From contig DASZSV010000083.1 in NCBI GenBank assembly GCA_035548495.1, positions 1 through 7,570 on the forward strand: a DNA stretch of 7,570 bases, read 5' to 3'. Each line of letters opens with the position of its first letter. Position 1 is the stretch's first letter. Shown in pieces: positions 1 through 7,427 of the stretch. This DNA comes from CAILZL01 sp035548495. GTDB lineage: Bacteria; Pseudomonadota; Gammaproteobacteria; Steroidobacterales; Steroidobacteraceae. The notes under the pieces are model-generated. The model was not told the origin of the DNA. It did no database searches and saw only the letters and a program-made list of their open reading frames with translations. Both the position numbers and the translations under genes were made by a program.

Positions 1-873
1 CTACACCACAAACTTGTTCTGCATCATCCCCGGCACATCAACACGAACTCTGAATAATCCGCCAGCCAAAGGTTGTTGCTTGCGTTGTTCATCGGTCAAT
101 GCAACCGATGCAGTCGTGACATACAGCGTCTTCAAATCATCACCGCCAAAGGCAACCTTTGTACAATTGGCAACCGGCAGCTTGATGACCTGCAACAACT
201 TGCCCTGTGGTGAATAACAACGCACACCCCAGCCGCCGAACATGGCGATCCACACATTGCCATCGACATCCACGGCGGGACCATCGGGATAATCATTGGG
301 TTCGTCGATCTTCACGAATATGCGTTTGTTATCGAGCATGCCGCGGCCATCTACATCAAACGCATACACGATGCGTTTTGTTGATTCGATGTGATACAGC
401 GTTTTGCCATCCGGACTGATGGTGGGACCATTGGTCACGATGTAGTTCATGTCCATGCGCCGTATCTGGCTGTCAGAAAAACAGTACAGCGAACCCGTGG
501 GATTGCGTTCGAGATTGTCCATGGTGCCGAACCACAAACGGCCGGACTGATCCACGTAACCGTCGTTCAAACGGTTGTTGCGATATTCTGCATCGACGCG
601 CACACGCAAGGTGAAGGTGCCGCTGGCCGGTTCAAATTCATACAACCCGCTTTTGAGCCCGCACATGAATTTGCCGTTGCTCGCCGGAAAAATGAAGGCC
701 GAAAACTCCGGTGACGTCCAGGTTCTGGTTTCACCGCTTGCTTCGTGAAAACGATGAATGTGCCTGCCCTTGATGTCGACAAACCACAACGCGCCTTCTT
801 CTGCAGACCACATGGCGCCTTCACCCAGTTGCGCACCCAGCGGCCACACACATTCAACTTCACGAGTCATCAT
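1..873 (-). CDS. SMP-30/gluconolactonase family sugar lactonase (XylC-like candidate)
   Basis: This is probably a cytosolic lactonase that opens a sugar-1,4- or 1,5-lactone to the free acid. It is a six-bladed beta-propeller of 290 residues, the usual family length, with no signal peptide. All hallmark residues are visible: E18 in LGEGAMW, N103 in RLNDG, N148 in TNGP and D197 in YPDGP. They match the metal- and substrate-binding residues known in human SMP-30 (E18, N103, N154, D204). The TAG stop is at the window edge, so the gene is complete. The frame stays open to 924, but that would overlap the preceding gene; two adjacent ATGs (873 and 870) follow an AGG-containing ribosome site, so I start at 873. 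The gene lies 25 bases after the XylX-like FAH gene. In Caulobacter crescentus an SMP-30 xylonolactonase (XylC) is encoded with XylX, so xylono- or arabinonolactone are good substrate guesses. Family assignment is secure; substrate is inference. Confidence 0.9.
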   Translation of the reverse strand: MMTREVECVWPLGAQLGEGAMWSAEEGALWFVDIKGRHIHRFHEASGETRTWTSPEFSAFIFPASNGKFMCGLKSGLYEFEPASGTFTLRVRVDAEYRNNRLNDGYVDQSGRLWFGTMDNLERNPTGSLYCFSDSQIRRMDMNYIVTNGPTISPDGKTLYHIESTKRIVYAFDVDGRGMLDNKRIFVKIDEPNDYPDGPAVDVDGNVWIAMFGGWGVRCYSPQGKLLQVIKLPVANCTKVAFGGDDLKTLYVTTASVALTDEQRKQQPLAGGLFRVRVDVPGMMQNKFVV

Positions 874-898
874 CTGTACCTGTCTTTGTCGATGTTTT

Positions 899-2050
899 TT
901 ATTGCAGCAAGCCGCGGCCTGCAAGATTGCGCATCAATTCGATGATGCCGAATTTCCAGGGCGGCGCCTGCTTGCAGGATGTGACCTTGTTTTCCAGCAT
1001 GCCCAACCGTGTCGAAGCAACCCGCACGATGTCGCCCTGCTTGTGCGTAAAACCGCGACCGGGTGCATCACGGTCCTTGGTGGGCGCAAACATGGTACCG
1101 CAGAACAAGGCGAGACCATCGGGATATTGATGTTGCGAAACGGTTTGTTTGACCAGTTCCAGTGGATCGCGGCTGATCAGTGACATGGAGCTTTCACCAT
1201 TTAACGTAAAGCCTTCCTCACCAATCACTTCAATGGTCACTACCGCATTGCGCACGTCATCAATGGTAAAGCAATCATCGAACATGCGGATGAATGGACC
1301 GATAGCGCAGGATGCATTGTTGTCCTTGGCCTTGCCCAGCAACAACGCGCTGCGGCCTTCAATGTCGCGCAGATTGACATCGTTGCCCAGTGTAGCGCCC
1401 AGCACCTTGCCTTCGGCATTGCATGCCAGCACCACTTCGGGTTCGGGATTATTCCAGACTGAATCTTCGCGCACACCAATCCAGTCGCCAAACCCCACGG
1501 AAGACAACACCGGTGACTTGGTAAACACTTCGGCATCGGGACCAATGGCCACTTCAAGATATTGCGACCACAATCCATCGGCAATCAATGCCTGTTTGAG
1601 CTTCATGGCCTGATCCGAACCCGGCTTCACCGAACGTACATCGCCACCGACACGCTCCTGCAATGCATTGCGAATGGCAAGTGCCATGGCTGCATCACCC
1701 CGCGCGCGCTCTTCAATCACACGCTCAACAGTGGAGATTGCAAAGGTTACGCCGCATGCCTTGATGCATTGCAAGTCGAACGGTGCAAGCAAGCGCGAAC
1801 GGGATTGAACGGCATACTCCGGTGCCGATGAAATACAATACTGTGTGAAAACCGCATCCACCGAACCAAGATCAGTGCCCGTGATATCGCCCTGCCATTG
1901 ATTCAACAACTGCGAGACCGTAGGTGCAACACGCGATACATCATGAACGCGTCCCTGTTTGATGATCACCGGCGTGGGACCGTCGCCGGTTTGAATGCGG
2001 CCAACCAGCGTGGCATGTTGCCAGTCTTCGGGCAGAAAACGGTAATTCAT
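899..2050 (-). CDS. FAH-superfamily enzyme, probable 2-keto-3-deoxy-pentonate dehydratase (XylX/KdaD-like)
   Basis: A 383-residue cytosolic protein of the fumarylacetoacetate hydrolase superfamily. The metal-binding set is clear: E203 and E205 in NPEPEVVL and D224 in LGNDVNLRD, with GFGDWIGV just before (residues 186-193) and a late glycine-rich segment, GTMFAPTKDRDAPGRGF (318-334), ahead of a QGDIVRV strand. It is longer than the roughly 220-290 residue FAH hydrolases. This length and motif pattern recall Caulobacter XylX and archaeal KdaD, which dehydrate 2-keto-3-deoxy-pentonates to alpha-ketoglutarate semialdehyde instead of hydrolysing a C-C bond. The adjacent downstream lactonase supports a Weimberg-type role. 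An in-frame TTG at 2122 would extend the protein by 24 residues into the preceding gene. I prefer the ATG at 2050, which follows an AAAGAGAAA stretch and begins MNYRFLPEDW. A true diketo-sugar-acid hydrolase remains possible. Confidence 0.85.
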   Translation of the reverse strand: MNYRFLPEDWQHATLVGRIQTGDGPTPVIIKQGRVHDVSRVAPTVSQLLNQWQGDITGTDLGSVDAVFTQYCISSAPEYAVQSRSRLLAPFDLQCIKACGVTFAISTVERVIEERARGDAAMALAIRNALQERVGGDVRSVKPGSDQAMKLKQALIADGLWSQYLEVAIGPDAEVFTKSPVLSSVGFGDWIGVREDSVWNNPEPEVVLACNAEGKVLGATLGNDVNLRDIEGRSALLLGKAKDNNASCAIGPFIRMFDDCFTIDDVRNAVVTIEVIGEEGFTLNGESSMSLISRDPLELVKQTVSQHQYPDGLALFCGTMFAPTKDRDAPGRGFTHKQGDIVRVASTRLGMLENKVTSCKQAPPWKFGIIELMRNLAGRGLLQ

Positions 2051-2102
2051 TATTATGATTTCTCTTTGCAGCGAAGCAGTGTAACGAGCGATGGATATTC
2101 TG

Positions 2103-3026
2103 CTACTTGCAGATCGTGTCAAGATCGGCAGTCAGTGAAGGATCGCCTTGGGGCAACGGCAGTCCGCGTTGCATCATCCGCCCATCAAGCATGGAAGGCG
2201 CCATGGACAACAAGGGTTCCATTTCACCTGCATAAACCGGATCACTTTCCGCCATCGGCAAGCTGACGAACTGCACTCCCTTTGATTTATACATTGCCAG
2301 CAGACGCGGCAGCATGTGTGCATCGAACGCACCGATGTGCATCAGCAACACGTATGGAATATCGCGGTCATACAATGCGTTGGACATGATGTGCGATTGA
2401 TCGATGGCCTGTTCCGCTGCAGCAAGATAATTTCTCTCCAGCAACTTGATCGCCTCTTCATCATGCTTTGCAGCGCACCGCGCATAGGGCGCATTCCACA
2501 GATAATCACCAAAACTCATGGTGACAGTGGCGACGTGATAACCACGCTTCGCCAGCACTGAACGTATTTCAGCGCGTTTGGCAGGCGTACTGCCTTCTGC
2601 CAGAAAGGGATAACGAAACCAGTGCCAATCCTTGCCCTTGCTGTACTTCCCGAGTGTGGCTTCGTCCCTGGTGATTTCTTCGGCCATAGCGTCAGGAGAA
2701 AGCGTGTCCAGATTGGCATGCGACCAGGTGTGATTGCCCAATGGAAATCCAGCGGCGCGCCAGTCGATCAGTACTTCAGCCAGTTTTGGATCGTTCTGCA
2801 AATGCACGGCATTGACGAATCCATAGACCGGCGGTGTGTGCGCCGCTTTCAGAGCGGCAATAATGTCCTTGGCGACCTGCTGGCGCGTGACACCCGGAGA
2901 CACATCACTATGCCGGGGCAAGTCATCGAATGTCAGTGCAATGCGAATGTTGCTTTTGCCGCTTGCCAATGCCGAAGCACAACACAGCAGCGATGCAATC
3001 AGTACCCAGCGTGCAGGCAGTTTCAT
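2103..3026 (-). CDS. secreted polysaccharide deacetylase (NodB-homology domain)
   Basis: A 307-residue exported protein with one NodB domain (about residues 27-260), which in this family removes acetyl groups from polysaccharides using a divalent metal. Residues 1-21 form a signal peptide with a hydrophobic core and an ALA cleavage site; no good lipobox is seen despite CC at 15-16. Motifs: TFDDLP (31-36, with D33-D34 or the next register), HTWSH near 99-103 for the metal histidines, RYPF at 138-141, SFGDYLWN for motif 4, and LLMH ending at 230. TFDDLP replaces the commoner TFDDGP. The last 45 or so residues extend beyond the core. An in-frame GTG lies one codon upstream at 3029, but ATG at 3026 sits 6 bases from an AAGGGG ribosome site. 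The gene begins 14 bases after the esterase stop, implying co-transcription. Acetylated xylan is a contextual guess; the family also includes chitin and peptidoglycan deacetylases. Confidence 0.86.
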   Translation of the reverse strand: MKLPARWVLIASLLCCASALASGKSNIRIALTFDDLPRHSDVSPGVTRQQVAKDIIAALKAAHTPPVYGFVNAVHLQNDPKLAEVLIDWRAAGFPLGNHTWSHANLDTLSPDAMAEEITRDEATLGKYSKGKDWHWFRYPFLAEGSTPAKRAEIRSVLAKRGYHVATVTMSFGDYLWNAPYARCAAKHDEEAIKLLERNYLAAAEQAIDQSHIMSNALYDRDIPYVLLMHIGAFDAHMLPRLLAMYKSKGVQFVSLPMAESDPVYAGEMEPLLSMAPSMLDGRMMQRGLPLPQGDPSLTADLDTICK

Positions 3027-3032
3027 CACGGT

Positions 3033-3038
3033 CCCCTT
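3033..3038 (-). promoter_or_regulatory. ribosome binding site deciding the deacetylase start
   Basis: AAGGGG on the minus strand, 6 bases before the ATG at 3026 and only 3 before the alternative GTG at 3029. The spacing favours the ATG. The surrounding GATAAGG is shared with the site before the upstream esterase gene. Confidence 0.6.
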
Positions 3039-3040
3039 AT

Positions 3041-4285
3041 CTACTCTTCAAACAAAGACAATGGAAATGCTTCAGCCATTACACGATAACCTGCTGGCGA
3101 CGGATGCAGACCATCACCAGAATCATACGCGGGCCGAATGCGCTCAGGATGTGATGGATCACGCATCACCTTGTCGAGATCCACGACTTCATCAAAGTAT
3201 CCCGGTGTACGAATCCATTCATTGACGGCGGTACGATCTGCTTCGTTCGCGGCATCAGGATGATAATAGGAAGATGCACCATCGGGCAGAATGGTGGCGC
3301 CAATCACCTTGATGCCATGCGCGTGTGCACGAATGATCATTTGCTGATACGCGGCAATCATGCGCTTGACCAGCATGGCATGTTTATCAGCACTGACAGG
3401 TGTTTCGCGCGTCAATGTTCCAAGATCATTGATGCCTTCAAGCACAATGACCCACCTTACACCGGGCTGTGCAATCACGTCACGATCAAAGCGTGCCAAT
3501 GCATTGGGTCCAAGACCATCGAGCAACAAACGGTTACCGCCAATACCCTGATTGAGTACCGCAACATGATGTGTTCGCGGTGCAGACTGCAATCGTGCGG
3601 CAAGAAAATCCGGCCAGCGATCATTGCCGTTGGTGGTGGCGCCATGACCATCGGTGATGGAATCGCCCAGCGCGACAATCGCAGCCGCATCAGCACCGGT
3701 TTCGACCTGCACTGCTGCAAGCTGATACCAGTGTTCAATGGTCTTTGCATCATGCAATTCAACAGCGGCCACCTGATTGCCCTTGACAATGTATGACGTG
3801 GCGCGCGAACCGGGATGACCGGTTTGTTGCTGTATGGTGTCGGGCACATGAAATGAAACTGTCAGATTGCCCAATGCCGCCACCGGCATGTCCACCGGAT
3901 CGGAAGTGTAATCCGCACCGGCGGGAATGATGACTTCACCGCTTCCGGAAAAAGTGATTGCACGATCTGAACCGGACTTGATACGCGACGTGGCAATATC
4001 ATCGGACAACGCCACATGCGCCGCATCGATGGTCATCGGTGCAGTGCCAAACGCATTGGAAAACACAATGCGGATACGTTCACCGCCAATGGAAAGATGC
4101 ACTATCTGCCGGATTGTTGAATCACTGACATCATCACCGGACAACATGTTGCGCGGCTCCGGTAATTGTTGTGATGCCGCCCAACTGCCCACCCAGAATG
4201 TTCCCGCAGATGCTGCATTGATGACCGGCGAGATCATCATGGTTGCCAGCAACAGCAACGTACAGATATGTTTATTCATATTCAT
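3041..4285 (-). CDS. secreted SGNH/GDSL hydrolase, XynE-like esterase
   Basis: A 414-residue exported esterase. Residues 1-25 are a signal peptide (LLLLATMM core, cleavage near NAASA). An N-terminal beta-rich domain (about 28-190, starting WVGSWAASQQ, with RQIVHLSIGGERIRI) precedes the SGNH catalytic domain (about 200-414). Its blocks are all present: GDSITDG with nucleophile S209, NQGIGGNRLL for the block II glycine, GIND at 284-287, and DGLH with D391 and H394 completing the triad. This architecture matches the XynE-like SGNH subfamily, named after a protein from a Prevotella xylanase cluster, so removal of acetyl or similar ester groups from xylan is plausible. ATG at 4285 is chosen after AAGGTGG at 4288-4294; the ATG at 4279 has better spacing to the whole motif and is nearly as likely. 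The frame is open to 4321, but that start precedes the ribosome site and adds non-signal-like residues. Substrate is not proven. Confidence 0.88.
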   Translation of the reverse strand: MNMNKHICTLLLLATMMISPVINAASAGTFWVGSWAASQQLPEPRNMLSGDDVSDSTIRQIVHLSIGGERIRIVFSNAFGTAPMTIDAAHVALSDDIATSRIKSGSDRAITFSGSGEVIIPAGADYTSDPVDMPVAALGNLTVSFHVPDTIQQQTGHPGSRATSYIVKGNQVAAVELHDAKTIEHWYQLAAVQVETGADAAAIVALGDSITDGHGATTNGNDRWPDFLAARLQSAPRTHHVAVLNQGIGGNRLLLDGLGPNALARFDRDVIAQPGVRWVIVLEGINDLGTLTRETPVSADKHAMLVKRMIAAYQQMIIRAHAHGIKVIGATILPDGASSYYHPDAANEADRTAVNEWIRTPGYFDEVVDLDKVMRDPSHPERIRPAYDSGDGLHPSPAGYRVMAEAFPLSLFEE

Positions 4286-4287
4286 GA

Positions 4288-4294
4288 CCACCTT
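4288..4294 (-). promoter_or_regulatory. ribosome binding site of the esterase gene
   Basis: AAGGTGG on the minus strand, one mismatch from AAGGAGG. It lies 2 bases before the ATG at 4285 (5 bases measured from AAGG) and 8 bases before the ATG at 4279, so either start can be served. It excludes the upstream start at 4321. Confidence 0.55.
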
Positions 4295-4331
4295 ATCCGG
4301 GATGCATGGGCGGCAGCCCAATTGTCATACT

Positions 4332-5816
4332 TTATCCTGATGCGGTGGCGATCTCCAGCGTGGCGCGACTGCCCTGCTTCATCAACAAGTCCAGCCAGCG
4401 CGTTAGTGAGCCGCGAAAGCGCAAATCTGCCGCCAGCGATGAAGGAAAGACGGCATCAATTGACAACAACGCAACCACTCGACTCGCAGCATCATTCAAC
4501 CCATGCAACTTCGCCGCCGTCACACCGGCCAGCGGATCATCCACCACATACGATTTGCCTGCGTCATCCTTTGCGCCCTGCCATTGCATCCACGCCGCCA
4601 CCGCCAGTGATTGCATTTCAATGGACTGATTGCGCTGCAAGCGCACTGCGATGGCCGCGAGCAACCGTTGCGGCAATTTCTGCGAACCATCCATCGCAAT
4701 CTGGCGGGTGCGATGCTGCAAGGCTGCATTGCTGAAACGTTGCATCAATGCATGACGATAGGCATTGATATCCAGTCCCGGCGGTGGCGACAACGTTGCA
4801 GCAGACTCATCCCAAAGCTTTTCAACAAAACGGCGTCCATTGGCCTGTGCAACAAATTCATGCACGTAATCAATACCAGCCAGCGCGCCGAGATAGGCAA
4901 TACCGGAATGCGCGCCATTCAACATGCGCAACTTGGCTTCTTCCCACGGCGCAACCGAACCGGTGAGCTGTGCACCAAGAACTTCAAACGCAGGACGTTC
5001 ACCGGCAAACCTGTTTTGTATCACCCACTGCAAAAAAGGTTCAGTGCGGATCATGGCGCGATCTTCAACACCGATGTGTTTCGACAATGCCGCGATCGCA
5101 TCATCATCCGTTGCGGGCACAATGCGATCCACCATGGTTTCCGGAAACGCGCCCTGTGTTGCAATCCAGTCATGCAATGCGGCATCGTGTTTCTGTGCAA
5201 TCGCCAGCACGGCATTCATCAAACACTTGCCGTTATGGGGAAGATTGTCGCAGGAGATGGCAGTAAATGGTTTAAGTCCTGCAGCACGGCGCTTTGCCAA
5301 TGCGGCAACAATCAATCCTGCCGCGGTGCGTGGATGTGTCAGGCTATTGAGATCGGCGATGACGTCGGCACTGGTTTCAATCAGCTTGCCGGTGGCCGGA
5401 TCAAGGTGATATCCCTTTTCAGTCACGGTCAGCGTGACTATATGAGTATCGGCCGATGCCATGACATTGACCAATGCCGCGGCATTTTCCTGTGCCACCA
5501 TAACATCGCGCAGTGCGCCGATGATGCGCACACGTTCGTTGCTGCCATCGCGCTCAACGACGGAATATAAGCAATGTTGCGGCACCAACGCATCGCGCAC
5601 GCTGGCAGAACGCAGCGATGCACCGACGATACCCCAACGCATATCACCCTTTTCCGCTGCATCATCAAACACCACTGCCTGATGCGCGCGATGAAATGCA
5701 CCAATGCCCAGATGCACCACACCACTGCGCAATTGTCTGCGATCGTAGCCGGGGCGTTGCACATCAACAGGGAGAGAGTTCAGTGTTGATTCGGATAGTC
5801 TTTGCAAGTTGGTCAT
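4332..5816 (-). CDS. uxuB: D-fructuronate reductase (mannitol dehydrogenase family)
   Basis: NAD-dependent polyol/uronate dehydrogenase of the long-chain mannitol dehydrogenase family, 494 residues, the usual length. In this context it should reduce D-fructuronate to D-mannonate in the cytosol. The N-terminal dinucleotide-binding region carries VVHLGIGAFHRAHQA (33-47). Further family signatures are SCDNLPHNG (188-196) and VDRIVPATD (229-237). The catalytic set in KLRMLNGAHS gives K295, N300 and H303, the numbering known for the Pseudomonas fluorescens mannitol 2-dehydrogenase. Sequence alone cannot separate fructuronate, tagaturonate and mannitol specificity; the neighbouring uxaC and ManD-type gene favour fructuronate. 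Only a weak ribosome site (GTGAG) precedes the ATG. The gene follows the 176-base gap with the inverted-repeat element and lies 46 bases before the esterase gene. Confidence 0.9.
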   Translation of the reverse strand: MTNLQRLSESTLNSLPVDVQRPGYDRRQLRSGVVHLGIGAFHRAHQAVVFDDAAEKGDMRWGIVGASLRSASVRDALVPQHCLYSVVERDGSNERVRIIGALRDVMVAQENAAALVNVMASADTHIVTLTVTEKGYHLDPATGKLIETSADVIADLNSLTHPRTAAGLIVAALAKRRAAGLKPFTAISCDNLPHNGKCLMNAVLAIAQKHDAALHDWIATQGAFPETMVDRIVPATDDDAIAALSKHIGVEDRAMIRTEPFLQWVIQNRFAGERPAFEVLGAQLTGSVAPWEEAKLRMLNGAHSGIAYLGALAGIDYVHEFVAQANGRRFVEKLWDESAATLSPPPGLDINAYRHALMQRFSNAALQHRTRQIAMDGSQKLPQRLLAAIAVRLQRNQSIEMQSLAVAAWMQWQGAKDDAGKSYVVDDPLAGVTAAKLHGLNDAASRVVALLSIDAVFPSSLAADLRFRGSLTRWLDLLMKQGSRATLEIATASG

Positions 5817-5856
5817 CTGTACTCACTAACAGCTATTCACATCACAGACACAGGCG

Positions 5857-5962
5857 CTGGTACTGATGGCCTCTGAACAAAACCGCCAAAAACATGGACG
5901 TTTTTGCCGGAGCCTACAGGGAAGTATTCACGGCGTTTTTGGGAAGAGGCCATCAGTGCCGG
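5857..5962. repeat. 106-base inverted-repeat element between uxaC and uxuB
   Basis: Two arms, 5857-5874 and 5945-5962, are inverted copies of each other. The inner 13 bases are a perfect match (ACTGATGGCCTCT at 5862-5874 against AGAGGCCATCAGT at 5945-5957). The outer five positions pair with two G-U wobbles if read as plus-strand RNA. Inside lie a second hairpin (5883-5910) and two direct copies of CGTTTTTG (5899-5906 and 5934-5941). CCAAAAAC at 5886-5893 could alternatively pair with GTTTTTGG at 5935-5942. No open reading frame worth calling and no clear target-site duplication are seen. It resembles an extragenic palindromic repeat or a very short non-autonomous element. It could equally be an mRNA structure. 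Copy number in the genome is unknown from this window. Confidence 0.7.
5876..5910 (-). terminator. possible intrinsic terminator or attenuator between uxaC and uxuB
   Basis: Read on the minus strand, CCGGCAAAAAC and GTTTTTGGCGG form an 11-position stem with one mismatch and a 6-base loop, followed directly by TTTTGTT. Layout is terminator-like, but the stem is half A-T and the T tract is interrupted, so termination is probably partial at most. It is nested in the larger inverted repeat, which may fold competitively. Confidence 0.35.
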
Positions 5963-5992
5963 TATAACAACGTCAACAAAAGAGACGAAACA

Positions 5993-7405
5993 TTACAGCT
6001 TGTATGCCGCCTTCACCAGATCATAGGTCAATGCACGCGCCACTTCGTGCGCTTCATCCAGCTCCAGGCGATGCTCTGCAACCAATCGCGCGAGAAACGC
6101 GCAATCCATGCGTCGTGCCACATCGTGACGCGCTGGAATGGAAAAGAACGCACGTGTGTCGTCATTGAAACCGACGGTGTTATAGAAACCACCGGTCTCG
6201 GTTACCTGTTCACGGAAACGTCGCATGCCTTCAGGACTGTCATGAAACCACCACGGCGGTCCCAGCCGCAATGCAGGATAGTGTCCCGCCAGCGGCGCGA
6301 GCTCGCGTGAGTATGATGTTTCATCCAGTGTAAACAGAATGATCATCAGGCGTGGATCAGACCCATAAGCATCCAGCAACGGCTTTAATGCATGCACGTA
6401 GTCGGTTGCCAGTGGAATATCTGCGCCCTTGTCGGGGCCGAACTTCTGCAGGACAGAAGGATTGTGACTGCGGTACACACCGGGATGAATCTGCAACACC
6501 ATGCCATCTTCAATGCTCATGCGCGCCATCTCTGTGAGCATCTGGCCACGGAACAGTTCTGCATCCTGCGGTGTGGCATTGCCATGACGCACGCGTTGAT
6601 ACAGTGCTTCGCATTCGGATGCAGAAAGATTCGCCGTGAATGCAGATGGATGTCCATGGTCAGTCGAGGTTGCACCTGCTTCGCGGAAATATGCACGACG
6701 ATTGCGATGTGCGCGCAGATAACCTGCGTAAGTTGAAATGTCTTCACCGCTGATTTCGCCAAAGCGTCTGAGATTGCCTGCAAAGTTTTCAGCTTCAGGA
6801 TCGACAACGGAATCGGGACGATACGCGGTAATCACGCGGCCCTTCCAGCCTGAAGCACGCAATGCGCGATGATGACGAAGATCGTCGAGCGGACTCTCGG
6901 TGGTTGCAATCACTTCGATATTGAACTTCTCGAACAGTGCACGCGGCAAAAATACCGGTGTCTTTAGCGCGCTGTCGATAATGTTGTAGTAATGATCGGC
7001 AGTGCCGGCTTCAAGACGGACATCAATGCCAAACACTTCGACAAAAACCCAGTCCAGCCACAGGCGTGATGGCGTGCCGCGGAACAAATGATAGTGACTG
7101 GCGAACAACTTCCATATCTTGCGCGGGTCTTTCTCAACTGCACCGCCATCGCGGCGGGGAATGCCCAACTGTTCCAGTGCAATGCCCTGACTGTAGAGCA
7201 TGCGGAACACATAGTGATCGGGAACAATCAACAACTCGGTTGGATTGGCAAAAGGAACATTGGTCGCAAACCATGCCGGATCAGTATGTCCATGCGGACT
7301 GATAATGGGCAGATTCTTGATGTGCTGATACAACTCACGCGCAATGTTGCGCGTCGTTGCATCAGCAGGAAACAAGCGGTCGGGATGCAGGGAATGTTTG
7401 GCCAT
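5993..7405 (-). CDS. uxaC: glucuronate (uronate) isomerase
   Basis: Cytosolic isomerase converting D-glucuronate to D-fructuronate (the family also takes galacturonate to tagaturonate), first step of the hexuronate pathway. At 470 residues it has the normal length of this amidohydrolase-superfamily barrel. The metal-binding HxH is H38 and H40 in SPHGHTDPAWFA; E. coli-type enzymes have an HCH version. Other family marks are ITAYRPD (192-198), STDHGHP (247-253), the PPWWF strand (383-387) and GFNDDTRAF (412-420), whose D416 is the expected late-barrel aspartate. It starts 22 bases after the ManD-type gene with only a weak GAG ribosome site, which suggests coupling to the upstream gene. The downstream uxuB product acts on its product. 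No truncation or frameshift seen. Confidence 0.95.
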   Translation of the reverse strand: MAKHSLHPDRLFPADATTRNIARELYQHIKNLPIISPHGHTDPAWFATNVPFANPTELLIVPDHYVFRMLYSQGIALEQLGIPRRDGGAVEKDPRKIWKLFASHYHLFRGTPSRLWLDWVFVEVFGIDVRLEAGTADHYYNIIDSALKTPVFLPRALFEKFNIEVIATTESPLDDLRHHRALRASGWKGRVITAYRPDSVVDPEAENFAGNLRRFGEISGEDISTYAGYLRAHRNRRAYFREAGATSTDHGHPSAFTANLSASECEALYQRVRHGNATPQDAELFRGQMLTEMARMSIEDGMVLQIHPGVYRSHNPSVLQKFGPDKGADIPLATDYVHALKPLLDAYGSDPRLMIILFTLDETSYSRELAPLAGHYPALRLGPPWWFHDSPEGMRRFREQVTETGGFYNTVGFNDDTRAFFSIPARHDVARRMDCAFLARLVAEHRLELDEAHEVARALTYDLVKAAYKL

Positions 7406-7427
7406 GCGGGTTACTCAGCAGCTAAGC

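Noticed and set aside
874..924. 17-residue extension of the lactonase from 924
   Set aside because: It overlaps the end of the FAH gene and encodes a basic, Cys/Gln-rich stretch unlike SMP-30 proteins; the ATG pair at 873/870 fits better.
2051..2122. 24-residue N-terminal extension of the FAH protein from a TTG at 2122
   Set aside because: It would overlap the deacetylase gene, uses a rare start codon and adds residues unlike the family N-terminus; the ATG at 2050 has a purine-rich site upstream.
3260..3796. 178-codon plus-strand open frame opposite the esterase gene
   Set aside because: Antisense shadow of the SGNH domain, with odd composition and no recognisable motifs.
4611..5570. 319-codon open frame on the plus strand opposite uxuB
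   Set aside because: It lies wholly antisense to a clear UxuB, is rich in Cys, His, Arg and Gln as antisense frames often are, and shows no recognisable domain or ribosome site.
5857..5962. Integron attC site or insertion-sequence remnant
   Set aside because: No attC-type core sites, no transposase fragment and no obvious target duplication were seen; a repeat or RNA element is the safer reading.
5961..5976. TTGACG and TATACC on the minus strand as a sigma-70 promoter for uxuB
   Set aside because: The two boxes are only 4 bases apart where about 17 is needed, and no proper -10 box is found at the right distance.
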